Positions 24,729-33,417 are shown, numbered from the stretch's first letter. The stretch is 64,000 bases of DNA from Anaerolentibacter hominis (GCF_032380675.1 NZ_JAWDIX010000006.1:62001-126000), one strand, 5' to 3'. Made by a program: numbers and translations. Notes: generated by a model from the letters alone, not told the origin.

Positions 24729-25403
24729 TCAGGATTCTTCCTTCAGAACATACCCTGCGCCTCTTACCGTGTGAATCAGTTTTTTATCAAAGGGATCATC
24801 CAGCTTCTTTCTGAGATAGCGGATATAGACATCCACTACATTGGAACCTCCCTCAAAATCATAGTTCCAGACGTGGTTTTCTATCTTTTCCCTGGACAGG
24901 GTAATGCCCTGATTGCGCAGCAGATATTCCAGAATTGCATACTCTTTGCTGGAAAGGGAGATTTCCCTGCCCGAACGGACGACGGTGTGTTTTGCCACAT
25001 CCATAACCAGTTCACCCAGCGTCAGCTCGTTGGACGCCTCATCTGCCTGCCGGCGCAGCAGTACACGAATTCTTGCCAGCAGTTCCTCAAAGGAGAAGGG
25101 CTTGACCAGATAGTCGTCCGCGCCGGCGTCCAGCCCCTTTACACGGTCTTCGATGCTGTCTCTTGCCGTCAGCAGCAGGACCGGGGTTTTAATTTTTTTG
25201 CTCCGCAGCTCCCTAAGAAGGGTAAGGCCGTCTACCTTCGGAATCATAATATCCAGGATCACCAGATCGTAATCGGCAGAGTCCAGATAGTACCGGGCCT
25301 CTTCTCCATCCCCGCAGCCGTCTGTGCCGTAATTTTCAGCGTTCAGCCGTTTGACCAGCACTTCTCTCAGATCTTTTTCATCTTCTACAACAAGCAATCT
25401 CAT
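24729..25403 (-). CDS. OmpR/PhoB-family response regulator
   Basis: This 224-residue regulator has a receiver domain with VVEDEKDL, phospho-acceptor Asp51 in DLVILDIMIPKVDG, the Thr of LLTARD and Lys of DDYLVKPFSFEELLARI, then a winged-helix domain ending YIRYLRKKLDDPFDKKLIHTVRGAGY. GAGG precedes the ATG. It is the first gene of the operon with the histidine kinase and probably autoregulates. Targets are unknown. Confidence 0.95.
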   Translation of the reverse strand: MRLLVVEDEKDLREVLVKRLNAENYGTDGCGDGEEARYYLDSADYDLVILDIMIPKVDGLTLLRELRSKKIKTPVLLLTARDSIEDRVKGLDAGADDYLVKPFSFEELLARIRVLLRRQADEASNELTLGELVMDVAKHTVVRSGREISLSSKEYAILEYLLRNQGITLSREKIENHVWNYDFEGGSNVVDVYIRYLRKKLDDPFDKKLIHTVRGAGYVLKEES

Positions 25404-25426
25404 AGTTTGATTTCCTCTTGCCTAAT

Positions 25427-25548
25427 GGATTAGGGTGTCAAAAGCACCGTAGGTGCAATGCTCATACTATATATGGATATGTGAGCAAGCTAACATATCC
25501 ATATATAGTACAGAGCCAATGCTTTGCACTGTTTTGACACTCTAATCC
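25427..25548. repeat. Cruciform-type palindromic repeat, copy A
   Basis: Outer arms 25427-25443 and 25532-25548 (17 bp, one mismatch, core GGTGTCAAAA/TTTTGACACT) enclose a side hairpin GCACC-gta-GGTGC (25444-25456), a perfect 18-bp central stem (25465-25482 with 25493-25510) and a second side hairpin around TGC-ttt-GCA. The layout matches copy B at 58594 although the central stem is different. It fills the gap between the response-regulator gene and the TetR gene. Confidence 0.85.
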
Positions 25549-25558
25549 TGCCGGCGAA

Positions 25559-26170
25559 TCAGTCTTGTTTCAGTAATAAGTAACTCTTGATCGTGTTATA
25601 AGTTTCCTCTTTCAGCTTCTCATAATTTACCGAAGCGTGATTATGAAACGTTTTTTCCGCTGCCAATGCTTCTATTAAAATATAAACGAGGTAGTATTTC
25701 TCAGCCAGGTAATCTGTTTTGATATGATGCGCAGCCAAAGCATCCACAACAGCGTCCATAAAGGTGTCTTCAAAATGGCTGAATTTATCCATTATTTCTG
25801 TATCTTCCAACTGCATATTAGCCAATTCCGTCAGCGCCGTATAGGAACCCCGGTAGATCTCAGTTAAGACTTCGATACATCTGTCTAAAAACGAATCAAT
25901 ATGAAACGGTTCATCAATATTGCGGAGTGAATCAAGAAGTTCATTAAAATATTCTCCTTCCAGAAATTCTTTAAAAGCCGCTATAAATATATCTTTTTTG
26001 TCCTTAAAATAGCTGTACAGAGCGCCGGTTGATATCCCTGCTCTCCGGCAGATCTGTGTTGTAGTGGTAGCATAGTACCCCTGTTCACAAAATAGTTCAA
26101 AGCCTGCCTTAAGAATCTTATTCTTTTTCTCAATCGCACGGCTCTGCTGAGGTTTTCTGATATCTGGCAT
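25559..26170 (-). CDS. TetR/AcrR-family transcriptional regulator
   Basis: This 203-residue repressor has the TetR helix-turn-helix ILKAGFELFCEQGYYATTTTQICRRAGISTGALYSYFKDKKDIF, then a helical ligand domain. It is divergent from the methyltransferase gene, and the intergenic region has a consensus promoter with a dyad just downstream, so it probably represses that gene and itself in response to a small ligand. Confidence 0.93.
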   Translation of the reverse strand: MPDIRKPQQSRAIEKKNKILKAGFELFCEQGYYATTTTQICRRAGISTGALYSYFKDKKDIFIAAFKEFLEGEYFNELLDSLRNIDEPFHIDSFLDRCIEVLTEIYRGSYTALTELANMQLEDTEIMDKFSHFEDTFMDAVVDALAAHHIKTDYLAEKYYLVYILIEALAAEKTFHNHASVNYEKLKEETYNTIKSYLLLKQD

Positions 26171-26255
26171 ATAGGTTCACCTGCTTTCAGCAATAGTATA
26201 CTACATCAAAAAACCAGCCGCAAGGGAAAATGCGAACTCTAATTCGTGTTTTCCC

Positions 26256-26309
26256 TTGACAGCATAGGACTCTCCGCATATAATAAGAATACGAATAATA
26301 ATTCATATT
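26256..26309 (+). promoter_or_regulatory. Consensus promoter plus TetR operator for the methyltransferase gene
   Basis: TTGACA (26256-26261) and TATAAT (26279-26284) are both perfect, with a 17-bp spacer. Immediately downstream a 22-bp imperfect dyad (26288-26309, core GAAT...ATTC) covers the transcription start, as expected for a repressor site of the divergent TetR protein. Confidence 0.8.
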
Positions 26310-26324
26310 ATAAGGAGATGGCAA

Positions 26325-27107
26325 ATGGAAGAACAAGTAAAAGTAAAATTAGCAGAATCGCTTACCTCGGAAGATTTGGAGATTATACCGTATCTGCCCT
26401 ATCTGTTACAGGATTTTTGGGAGCTGGGCAGTTCACCTGAGGAAATGATGCTTTTCTTTAAGAAATATATACCAACAGGCGGCGATACAAAAGTGCTGGA
26501 TCTGGCCTGCGGAAAAGGAGCGGTATCCGTACGGCTTGCAAAAGAACTGGGAATTAAGGTGAAAGGAATTGATATACTGCCGGAGTTTATCTCCTATGCA
26601 GAAGGAAAAGCGAGAGAATACGGGGTTTCCCATTTGTGCGAGTTTGCGGTAGAAGACGTCAATCTTTCTATAGATAGGGAACGGGGTTACGACTGTGTAA
26701 TTTTTGGTGCGGTTGGGGATATTTTGGGTGATTACAGGCAAACCCTGGCAAAATTGCTGCCTGCCATAAAAACCGGTGGTTTTCTTCTGATTGACGATGC
26801 CTATGTATCCGATGAGGCGGTAAACAGCAGGCTTCAATTTGAAAAGACGTATCCTTCCTATAATGAATGGTGTAAATATTTTGAAGAGTCAGGACTGCGG
26901 CTGGTCGAATGTAAGGATGATATGAATATAAGCTCTGACGTGGCCGATAAGGAAATGAACTGGATCACTTCGCGCGCAAATGAACTTATAAACAAGTATC
27001 CCGCACAAAAAGATATGCTTGAACGATATGTAATCAGCCAGCAGGCGGAGTATAATGATTTACGGAGCGACCTTATCGGTGCTGTGTGGCTGCTGCAAAA
27101 GAGATAA
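26325..27107 (+). CDS. Class I SAM-dependent methyltransferase
   Basis: This 260-residue cytoplasmic enzyme has the Rossmann-type SAM site VLDLACGKGAVSVRLAKELG and the acidic KGIDILPEF at the end of strand 2, plus a late GGFLLIDDAYVSDEA. The substrate is not evident; a divergent TetR regulator suggests a small-molecule or xenobiotic substrate. AAGGAG precedes the ATG. The strong consensus promoter implies high expression when derepressed. Confidence 0.88.
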   Translation: MEEQVKVKLAESLTSEDLEIIPYLPYLLQDFWELGSSPEEMMLFFKKYIPTGGDTKVLDLACGKGAVSVRLAKELGIKVKGIDILPEFISYAEGKAREYGVSHLCEFAVEDVNLSIDRERGYDCVIFGAVGDILGDYRQTLAKLLPAIKTGGFLLIDDAYVSDEAVNSRLQFEKTYPSYNEWCKYFEESGLRLVECKDDMNISSDVADKEMNWITSRANELINKYPAQKDMLERYVISQQAEYNDLRSDLIGAVWLLQKR

Positions 27108-27244
27108 TCGGTTATTGCATACATGCCGGCTCCTTTTTAATGTTTCTTTAATCCTAACAGTGTATCATTGTTTCAGATACAAACGATTGCAGGAATTTTT
27201 GAGCAGCTGTACATGCTCAGGATCAGAAAGGATGTTTTATAGTT

Positions 27245-27949
27245 ATGAAACGATATATTCCAATGCTGTTTCTTTTCATAGTCTGCTTCCTGCTGACCGG
27301 ATGCGCCAGACAGTCTGACCGCCGGACGCAGGCTATTTCCGATCAGGCAGAAAATGATAAGAGCACGCAGCAGACGACTGGAGATAAAGAAGGCGGAGAA
27401 CTGACAGATGCAGGAGACAGCGCGGAGGGGGATCAGTCCCCGGATATGAATCCTGCAGATGCCGGGGAACTGAACTTAAACGAATTGATGGACCAGTACT
27501 ATCTTGCGGCCGCCGAAAAGGAAGCAGTAGAAATACAAATAGAAAAGGTAGAGCAGCAATATCGTATGGGGAAACTTTCTCAGGAAGAATTTAATGAACG
27601 ATACCAGGAACTTGAGATCCGGTATCAGGAATTGGACCAGAGTAAGAAGGATTTAAAAGGAAAGATCAAAGAGCTGGGCTGGGACCATGAAATACCGTTG
27701 GAAGCAAAGGACTTACCGGCTCTGCCGGAGTCAAAATCCCAGTTAATACGGCTGATGGAGGAATATGACCGGCAGGAGGATGAACTGGAAGAGGAAATTG
27801 ACCGTCTGGAAAATGCTTATTATAACGGGGATATAGAGCTGGAAGACTTTAAAGAACAGACCGCAGAACTGGAAAAGCAGGCAGATCTTGCGGATTATTG
27901 TAAGGACGAAATCGAAGACAAGCTGGAAGCCCTGGGCTGGGATGATTGA
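27245..27949 (+). CDS. Coiled-coil lipoprotein with two SHOCT-like helical hairpins
   Basis: This 234-residue protein has a signal with lipobox LLTGC, a disordered acidic linker (about residues 25-80), then two similar charged helical units: VEQQYRMGKLSQEEFNERYQ and LENAYYNGDIELEDFKEQTA. Each resembles a SHOCT-type short hairpin, where a small turn with G/D-x-L/I links two helices. The C-terminus ends ALGWDD, echoing ELGWDH after the first unit, so the protein is an internal duplication. Function is unknown; it should be anchored on the outer membrane face. Confidence 0.7.
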   Translation: MKRYIPMLFLFIVCFLLTGCARQSDRRTQAISDQAENDKSTQQTTGDKEGGELTDAGDSAEGDQSPDMNPADAGELNLNELMDQYYLAAAEKEAVEIQIEKVEQQYRMGKLSQEEFNERYQELEIRYQELDQSKKDLKGKIKELGWDHEIPLEAKDLPALPESKSQLIRLMEEYDRQEDELEEEIDRLENAYYNGDIELEDFKEQTAELEKQADLADYCKDEIEDKLEALGWDD

Positions 27950-27977
27950 AATACGCAAGTGTAACAAAATGTATGAA

Positions 27978-28018
27978 AAGAGGCCGGCGCAAATTATGAT
28001 AATTTGCGCCGGCCTCTT
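27978..28018. terminator. Strong stem-loop terminator
   Basis: An 18-bp stem, AAGAGGCCGGCGCAAATT against its complement, lies 30 bp after the lipoprotein stop codon. A TTTT run follows only on the minus strand, but stem strength suggests termination or 3'-end protection on the plus strand. Confidence 0.65.
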
Positions 28019-28183
28019 GCTATGCAGAGAGATTTAAGGCTGTAACCCCGTGGGAATAAATAATTTAAAAATAATTTTATAATTTGTGAGCCGTTTTGAA
28101 AAGTCCTCCCCTCTTTATTAGTATAAGAGGATAAAAAGGGATAACAAATCCCTGTTGATGGATAAGTAGAGGAGACGGTGAAG

Positions 28184-30658
28184 ATGAAACAGTTTAAGAA
28201 GAAAATTAGTGTTGCGCTTGCTTTCCTGTTAGTTATTGCGATGGTACTTGGTAATACCGCACCGGCATTTGCGTCGGAGGGGGCTGAAAGTACGGAAGGC
28301 GGTCAGCTCGGTGATGCTGAGAACAACACGATAACGGGCGATGACGAAAATAAAAATGAAACCGGCAATGACGAAAACAAAGACGAAACCGGCGATGAAG
28401 AAAATAAGAACGAAACCGGCGATGAAGAAAATATGAACGAAACCGGTGGTGATGAAAATAAGAACGAAACCGGCGATGATGAAAATAAGAACGAAGCCGG
28501 TGATGATGAAAACAAAAATGAAACCGGTGATGATGAAAACAAAAATGAAACCGGTGATGATGAAAATAAGAACGAAGCCGACGATGATGAAAATAAAAAT
28601 GAAACCGGTGATGATAAAAATAAGGATGAAACCGGCGATGATGAAAATAAGGATGAAGCCGACGATGATAAAAAGAATGCGGAGAAAGAATCCCATACAG
28701 TAACATTCCGGTACCGCCGTCCGGACGGTCAGTTCGTAGAAACGACTCAGGAAGTAGTGGACGGGGAAGCAGCAGTAGCACCGGACTTTGAAAAGCGAAT
28801 TCCCGGATGGGTTTTTCAGAAATGGAACATTAAATTCAACAACATAACAGAAGACATAACGGTAAAAGCCAAATACAAACAAAAAGAAAATGTTTATGTA
28901 GTTAATTACTATCTGAGTCAAGAATTGCTTGATGCAGGATATTCCTTCACGGGGCATTATCAATTTGATGATGATTCCGGTCCTAATGCTATTAAGTGGC
29001 TGGCTATGGGTGACTATATTTCGAGAGAGGTTAAAACCAGTAATAAAGACGTCAGATATGAAATGCATCCAAAGATGCTTTTAGACGGTCATAGAGATGA
29101 CTGGTTATGCGCTCCTTATTTATATGATGTTACAAACGGAGTCTTTGAAGGCCAGACAGTAGGAACCTATTCACAGGACCCTACACCGGGCAGATATAGC
29201 ATTAACTTTGATCCGGCATTTAAGAATTATGATTTTAAAGCAGGGGCAGTTATTAATATAGAGGTATCTTTCGGTGTATCTCCCACTGTAACATTTTTAA
29301 ATGCGGATGATACTGTTCTTTCAGAGCAGCAGGTTATATGGGGGGCTTCCGCACAGATGCCGGCAGATCCGGCAGATAACGGCCCTTGGGTATTTGATCA
29401 CTGGGAATTGGTTTCTGATTATAAAGAGCTTGCAGACATAAATTGTGTCCGTTTCGACATGACCTACAAGGCGGTATACCGCTTTGAGGGATACACCATT
29501 AACTATTACCTGGATGACGAACTGAAACAGGATTTTGTCCTGAAAAATAATGACAGCGATGTTTATTCAGTAGAGAAAAAGTTAACTGACAAGATTACCG
29601 CATTTGGCGTTTTTCTGAAAATACCAGGAACAAGACCGGCTCAGTATATGAAGGCAGTTTCCATGGAACTGCTGAATGATGTAACAGGCACTTATAAAAA
29701 TCAGCCGATTACCTTTAAGGCGGGAACCATTGTATCCGTATTTGACGGTACGGACGCCAAGGTAGACTATGCGAGCGGATTTGGTCATACTATCTTTGAT
29801 AAGGATACGGTAATCGACATTAAGGTGCACGCGGTTACCTATAAGGTTGAATTTGTAAATGAGGATGGTGCATCTTTAAAAACACAGCAGGTAATTCATG
29901 GATATGGGGCTGCTGCACCGGCTGACCCGGAGGTAAAGGGTAAGAAGTTTATCGGCTGGGATCAGGACTTCTCTGTAATCACAGGAGATTTAAAGGTAAC
30001 GGCTCAGTTTAAGAAAATAGACAATGGATCGACGACAGATCCAGTTGATCCGGATACGCCGGTAACCCCGGACACCCCGGTAACCCCAGATACGCCGGTA
30101 ACTCCGGACACCCCGGTGACACCAGATACGCCGGTAACCCCGGATACCCCGGTGACACCAGACACCCCAGTGACACCAGATACGCCGGTAACCCCAGAGA
30201 CTCCAGAGAATCCGACCACCCCTGAGGGTCCGGGAAATGAAAACGGACAGGATACGGCAATTGACGATGCAGTAACTACAACCCCGGCTAATCCGGCAGC
30301 CCCTCAGGCTCCGGGAACCGGCAATATAGGTACTGCGGGAAATAATAGTGTGACGGTTTATAATAATCCGGGTCAGCCTGCGGGTCAGACAGTAGAGCTT
30401 CCGGATGAGCAGGTTCCGCTGGGTAATGGTTCACAGATCGATGGCTCCGAAGATAACGGCTATGACCTGACAACCATTCCGGATGAATCCGTACCTCTCG
30501 GCAGCGGCGAGATGGGCTCCGGTGAGAGCGGTCATGCATGCTGTATTCTTCACTTCCTGATTCTGCTTGTGGCTTTCGCAGTGGAAGCGGTATTTATCTG
30601 GAAGAGAAATCAGCATCAGAAACGTATGTACGAATTACAGGAAAAAGTAAACCAGTAA
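28184..30658 (+). CDS. Large repeat-rich surface protein with InlB-type repeats and C-terminal membrane anchor
   Basis: This 824-residue protein has a signal peptide (to about AFASEG), a stretch of about 13 nine-residue ENKNETGDD repeats, two Listeria-type B-repeat-like beta domains (TVTFRYRRPDGQFVETTQEV and YKVEFVNEDGASLKTQQV), further beta domains, about ten TPVTPD hexapeptides as a cell-wall-spanning stalk, and a C-terminal hydrophobic helix with a basic tail (FIWKRNQHQKR). No LPXTG is present, so it is probably retained by the C-terminal membrane span. ATG 28184 is chosen over the GTG at 28178 because AGGAG then has 9-base spacing. It may be an adhesin. Confidence 0.85.
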   Translation: MKQFKKKISVALAFLLVIAMVLGNTAPAFASEGAESTEGGQLGDAENNTITGDDENKNETGNDENKDETGDEENKNETGDEENMNETGGDENKNETGDDENKNEAGDDENKNETGDDENKNETGDDENKNEADDDENKNETGDDKNKDETGDDENKDEADDDKKNAEKESHTVTFRYRRPDGQFVETTQEVVDGEAAVAPDFEKRIPGWVFQKWNIKFNNITEDITVKAKYKQKENVYVVNYYLSQELLDAGYSFTGHYQFDDDSGPNAIKWLAMGDYISREVKTSNKDVRYEMHPKMLLDGHRDDWLCAPYLYDVTNGVFEGQTVGTYSQDPTPGRYSINFDPAFKNYDFKAGAVINIEVSFGVSPTVTFLNADDTVLSEQQVIWGASAQMPADPADNGPWVFDHWELVSDYKELADINCVRFDMTYKAVYRFEGYTINYYLDDELKQDFVLKNNDSDVYSVEKKLTDKITAFGVFLKIPGTRPAQYMKAVSMELLNDVTGTYKNQPITFKAGTIVSVFDGTDAKVDYASGFGHTIFDKDTVIDIKVHAVTYKVEFVNEDGASLKTQQVIHGYGAAAPADPEVKGKKFIGWDQDFSVITGDLKVTAQFKKIDNGSTTDPVDPDTPVTPDTPVTPDTPVTPDTPVTPDTPVTPDTPVTPDTPVTPDTPVTPETPENPTTPEGPGNENGQDTAIDDAVTTTPANPAAPQAPGTGNIGTAGNNSVTVYNNPGQPAGQTVELPDEQVPLGNGSQIDGSEDNGYDLTTIPDESVPLGSGEMGSGESGHACCILHFLILLVAFAVEAVFIWKRNQHQKRMYELQEKVNQ
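28319..28672 (+). repeat. 27-bp tandem repeats (ENKNETGDD)
   Basis: About 13 copies of a 27-bp unit encode Glu-Asn-Lys-Asn-Glu-Thr-Gly-Asp-Asp variants. Near-identity between units favours copy-number change by slippage. The encoded segment is highly acidic and should be disordered. Confidence 0.85.
30049..30204 (+). repeat. 18-bp tandem repeats (TPVTPD)
   Basis: An 18-bp unit encoding Thr-Pro-Val-Thr-Pro-Asp is repeated about eight to ten times with third-base variation. Proline-rich stalks of this kind commonly span the wall in Gram-positive surface proteins. Confidence 0.85.
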
Positions 30659-30690
30659 ATATTGATATAAAAAAGCGGAAGGAGATCGCT

Positions 30691-30858
30691 ATGTTAAATA
30701 TAATGACAGGTGCATTTTGTAAATGGGATATTCCGGCACTGATTGTACTGCTTCTTATTGCGGCTGTGTTTATTGTACACATGGTACGGTATAAGAAGAG
30801 ACAGAACAGTCTGGAACAGCAGCTTAATCAGCAATTGGAGGATAATTCCTCTAAATAA
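30691..30858 (+). CDS. Small single-span membrane protein
   Basis: This 55-residue protein has one transmembrane helix (IPALIVLLLIAAVFIVHMV, about residues 14-32) and a basic, glutamine-rich cytoplasmic tail (KKRQNSLEQQLNQQLEDN). The ATG at 30691 follows GGAAGGAG. It begins 32 bp after the large surface protein and ends just before a terminator, so the two are probably co-transcribed. I do not recognise the family; a helper for the surface protein is possible. Confidence 0.6.
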   Translation: MLNIMTGAFCKWDIPALIVLLLIAAVFIVHMVRYKKRQNSLEQQLNQQLEDNSSK

Positions 30859-30869
30859 ATCATACACCT

Positions 30870-30904
30870 AAAAGGACCCGCAGCTTCTGGCTGCGGGTCC
30901 TTTT
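30870..30904. terminator. Bidirectional terminator between surface-protein operon and RsgI-like gene
   Basis: AAAAGGACCCGCAG pairs with CTGCGGGTCCTTTT around a 7-base loop. The symmetric A/T flanks allow termination in both directions. Confidence 0.9.
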
Positions 30905-30922
30905 ACCTTTTGGCGATGTCGG

Positions 30923-31927
30923 TTAATCCTCATCGTCCTCCTCCTCATCCTCGTCAAGATCATCCTCATTATCGTCGTCATCATCCTCGTCCTGCCAATC
31001 TGCTTCGTCATCCTCGTCGTCTTTATCTTCCTGATGATTTCTATTGCCGGGCTGAACCGGTTTCTGTTTGCCGTGGTCTTCGTCATCTTCATCCTCGTCC
31101 TCAGGATCGAATTTGTTGTCATCGTCATCCAGGTCATCAAAGTCGTCATCGTCGTCCGGTTCATCCCTGTCGTCATCTATATCTCTGTCATCCGCCTCAT
31201 CGTCATCCGGATCTTCCTTCTCCGGCCCGTCATCATCCAGATCCAGAATATCATCATCCACATCATGAATTCCCTTTTGCTCCATTACATCGTCCAGGGC
31301 ATCATGGTATTCATCAACCAGCTCATTCAAATCCACATTTTTCTGGGAGGCAAACGCAATCAGATCTTTCAGGCTTGTTCCGGCCAGATCTGCCGCGGTC
31401 AATGTCTTATCCTCCTGTAAAATGCGTTCCACAATCGTATATTTTCCGGCGGACATCTGATTGTTGTGAGCGTCTGCTAAAAGCTGTTCGGATACGTCGA
31501 TGGATTGTTTTAAAATCGTTGCGTTCAGCTTTCTGACATTCAGGTAATTGGAGACACTGGTATTTACCTTCTCCAGCAATGCGGGGGAGGTGGTCTTTTC
31601 ATCCGCGGTGATCAGTATCTTATTATCACTGTTATCTGTAAGATAACCTGCCAGGTACAGGCGGTCCACAATATCTTCCACCACATCGTCCAGTTCATTG
31701 CTGTCCATAGCATAGCCGGTGAGCAGTTCCCTTGCATCCTGATTGGCAGGATGAATGGCAACAACTCTGTTGTTCCGGTCTGTCTCCAATTCAATACTGG
31801 GATTGACGTCAATAGCGATATAACCATGCGGGACAGCAGAAAGTTTAAGTATCAGTACGAACAACAAACAAACAACGGCTGCTGCGCCGCCTAAAACCCA
31901 GAGTAAATTTTTCTTCATCTTTAACAT
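30923..31927 (-). CDS. RsgI-like membrane protein with acidic disordered tail (orphan)
   Basis: This 334-residue protein has one transmembrane segment (about residues 8-29) with only a few cytoplasmic residues, then the RsgI-type extracellular domain with the DVNPSIE motif (Asn42-Pro43), followed by helices and a tail of about 120 residues that is nearly all Asp and Glu. In characterised RsgI anti-sigma factors the Asn-Pro bond of this motif self-cleaves, and a disordered extracellular tail is needed for envelope sensing. Unlike true RsgI it has no cytoplasmic sigma-binding part and no sigma gene beside it. It is paralogous to the protein at 35157. AAGGAGAGG precedes the ATG. Confidence 0.8.
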   Translation of the reverse strand: MLKMKKNLLWVLGGAAAVVCLLFVLILKLSAVPHGYIAIDVNPSIELETDRNNRVVAIHPANQDARELLTGYAMDSNELDDVVEDIVDRLYLAGYLTDNSDNKILITADEKTTSPALLEKVNTSVSNYLNVRKLNATILKQSIDVSEQLLADAHNNQMSAGKYTIVERILQEDKTLTAADLAGTSLKDLIAFASQKNVDLNELVDEYHDALDDVMEQKGIHDVDDDILDLDDDGPEKEDPDDDEADDRDIDDDRDEPDDDDDFDDLDDDDNKFDPEDEDEDDEDHGKQKPVQPGNRNHQEDKDDEDDEADWQDEDDDDDNEDDLDEDEEEDDED

Positions 31928-32094
31928 AGTAATCCTCTCCTTTAAACATTTATTTTCAGTGATAACAGATTTACCGGCCGGTATTTCGTTCTCTCATGAA
32001 GATAACGCGGAGGATTACAGTTTTATCGCATCATAATTAAACTTTTTTATTCTTCGTGTTATAATATTGAAAATAGAACTGGAGGACATAATAA

Positions 32095-32811
32095 ATGAGT
32101 ACAAAGGGACTACTGGCAAGAGTTTTTATTCCGACGGCAATCTTTTCGCTTTTATATTTGCTGGCCGGCTATATCTACCCCATACCACATTTACTGCTGT
32201 TCTTTATTCTGGCGGCTTTGGTACTCATGCCGATCGAGCTGGGAATTATTCTGAACGCCAGTAAAAAAGAGTATGGAACCTGGTCGTTGAGAAGTGCATT
32301 TAACGGGCAAAAGAAAATACCGGTTCTGCAAATACTGATTATCGCCTTTTGTTTCTTCGGCATTGCCGGTTTGCTGTCGGCCTTTGCAGCGCCGGTTGAA
32401 AATGGTATCGTTGCAGGCATGAGAGAAACAGTGTTAAGCTGGCTTCCGGCAGGCTTTGACTGGACTGATTTCGAATATCTCAGATCGTTTTCCAGGCCCA
32501 CCCTGGTCTTGACCAGCGTGGTCTATGTGGTCTTTAATGTATTTCTCTGTCCGATCACGGAAGAACTGTATTTCCGGGGCTATTTAACATCCCACTATCA
32601 GAAGCAGAACTGGTTTACGCCAATTCTGATAGCAATTCTGTTTTCGCTGTATCACTTCTGGCTGCCGTTTCATAATATATTCCGTATATTAGCCTTCGCT
32701 CCGGTTGCCTATGTGAGCTACAGGAAAAAGAATTTTGGTATCAGTATTGTTTTTCACTGTTTGTGCAACCTGTTTTCGACTGTCAGTTTTATTGCGGCGG
32801 TGTTCGCGTAG
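32095..32811 (+). CDS. CPBP-family intramembrane metalloprotease
   Basis: This 238-residue polytopic membrane protein has the three CPBP (Abi/Rce1-like) motifs: EELYFRGYL (about residue 155) with the paired Glu and Arg, FSLYHFWLP and FHCLCNLF. These form a metal or glutamate active site within the membrane. Members cleave prenylated proteins, act in bacteriocin self-immunity or process anti-sigma factors. The neighbouring RsgI-like gene is divergent, but a functional link is only a guess. GGAGG precedes the ATG. Confidence 0.88.
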   Translation: MSTKGLLARVFIPTAIFSLLYLLAGYIYPIPHLLLFFILAALVLMPIELGIILNASKKEYGTWSLRSAFNGQKKIPVLQILIIAFCFFGIAGLLSAFAAPVENGIVAGMRETVLSWLPAGFDWTDFEYLRSFSRPTLVLTSVVYVVFNVFLCPITEELYFRGYLTSHYQKQNWFTPILIAILFSLYHFWLPFHNIFRILAFAPVAYVSYRKKNFGISIVFHCLCNLFSTVSFIAAVFA

Positions 32812-32834
32812 ATGGACAAAGAATTGCAAAGGAT

Positions 32835-32977
32835 GGTATAATGTCATCAGACATTATACCAGTGCCGAAGCGCTTAAGGCCGCAGGCCTTTACCAATGCG
32901 CGAAGTGCACATCTCCCGGAGGGTATCATAACGTTTTGCAGTTGCAGTTATGATATAATGTCATCAGACATTATACC
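32835..32977. repeat. Twin-hairpin intergenic repeat
   Basis: Two almost identical 26-bp palindromes (32835-32860 and 32952-32977; arms GGTATAATGTC/GACATTATACC around ATCA) are set 117 bp apart in direct orientation. Between them are further stems: AAGGCC-gca-GGCCTT (32876-32890) and ATCATAAC...GTTATGAT (about 32935-32955). The structure fills the gap between the CPBP gene and the DUF2007 gene and looks like a composite REP/MITE-like element. Confidence 0.75.
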
Positions 32978-33045
32978 GCTCTCTATAGAAGCGGCTGAAA
33001 TGCAGTATGGCAGCAGACAGGATTCAGAAAGGACGGGTGATCGTG

Positions 33046-33297
33046 ATGAGTGATGAGAAGGTTGTAAAGATTTATACTGCAGAGGATAATCTGCAGGCAG
33101 ACATGATCCTGGATACGTTAAAGAATAATGGCGTCCCTGCGTACAAGATTGATGAAGGAGCAGGCGGGTTCATGAATATGTATGCCGGAAGTTCTATGCT
33201 GGGTGAAGATATTTATGTGGCAGAAGAACAGGCAGAACTGGCTGCAGAAGTTATCGAAGGCATGGGGCTGGATATCAGCCAGGAAGAACAGGAATAG
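33046..33297 (+). CDS. DUF2007-type small cytoplasmic protein
   Basis: This 83-residue protein begins VVKIYTAEDNLQADMILDTL, typical of the DUF2007 putative signal-transducing domain, and ends LAAEVIEGMGLDI. Such proteins bind unknown partners via a small alpha/beta fold of the PII type. The start at 33046 is inferred from the family's N-terminus and AAAGGACGG upstream; the frame extends back to 33007. The terminator at 33323 follows. Confidence 0.8.
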   Translation: MSDEKVVKIYTAEDNLQADMILDTLKNNGVPAYKIDEGAGGFMNMYAGSSMLGEDIYVAEEQAELAAEVIEGMGLDISQEEQE

Positions 33298-33317
33298 CAC
33301 TGGAAATGAATAAAAAG

Positions 33318-33382
33318 AAAAGACCCGGCCGGAAAGCGGAGCAGAGACTAGTTGTCTTACTTCCTTCCCGGCCGTTTTTGTC
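33318..33382 (+). terminator. Terminator after DUF2007 gene
   Basis: CCCGGCCGGAAAG (about 33325-33337) pairs imperfectly with CTTCCTTCCCGGCCG and is followed by TTTTTG. The long loop makes it less certain. Confidence 0.6.
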
Positions 33383-33417
33383 TGTTAGGCCTGTGATTAG
33401 AGAAAATGAAAATCAAA

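Noticed and set aside
28229..29068. Long antisense open frames across surface-protein and acidic-tail repeats
   Set aside because: They arise because repetitive GA-rich codons rarely give stops on the other strand; composition is monotonous (Phe/His/Ile), and there is no start context.
30538..30690. Extension of the 55-residue membrane protein upstream into the surface-protein gene
   Set aside because: The extra residues are an out-of-frame reading of the surface-protein end; GGAAGGAG before 30691 marks the true start.
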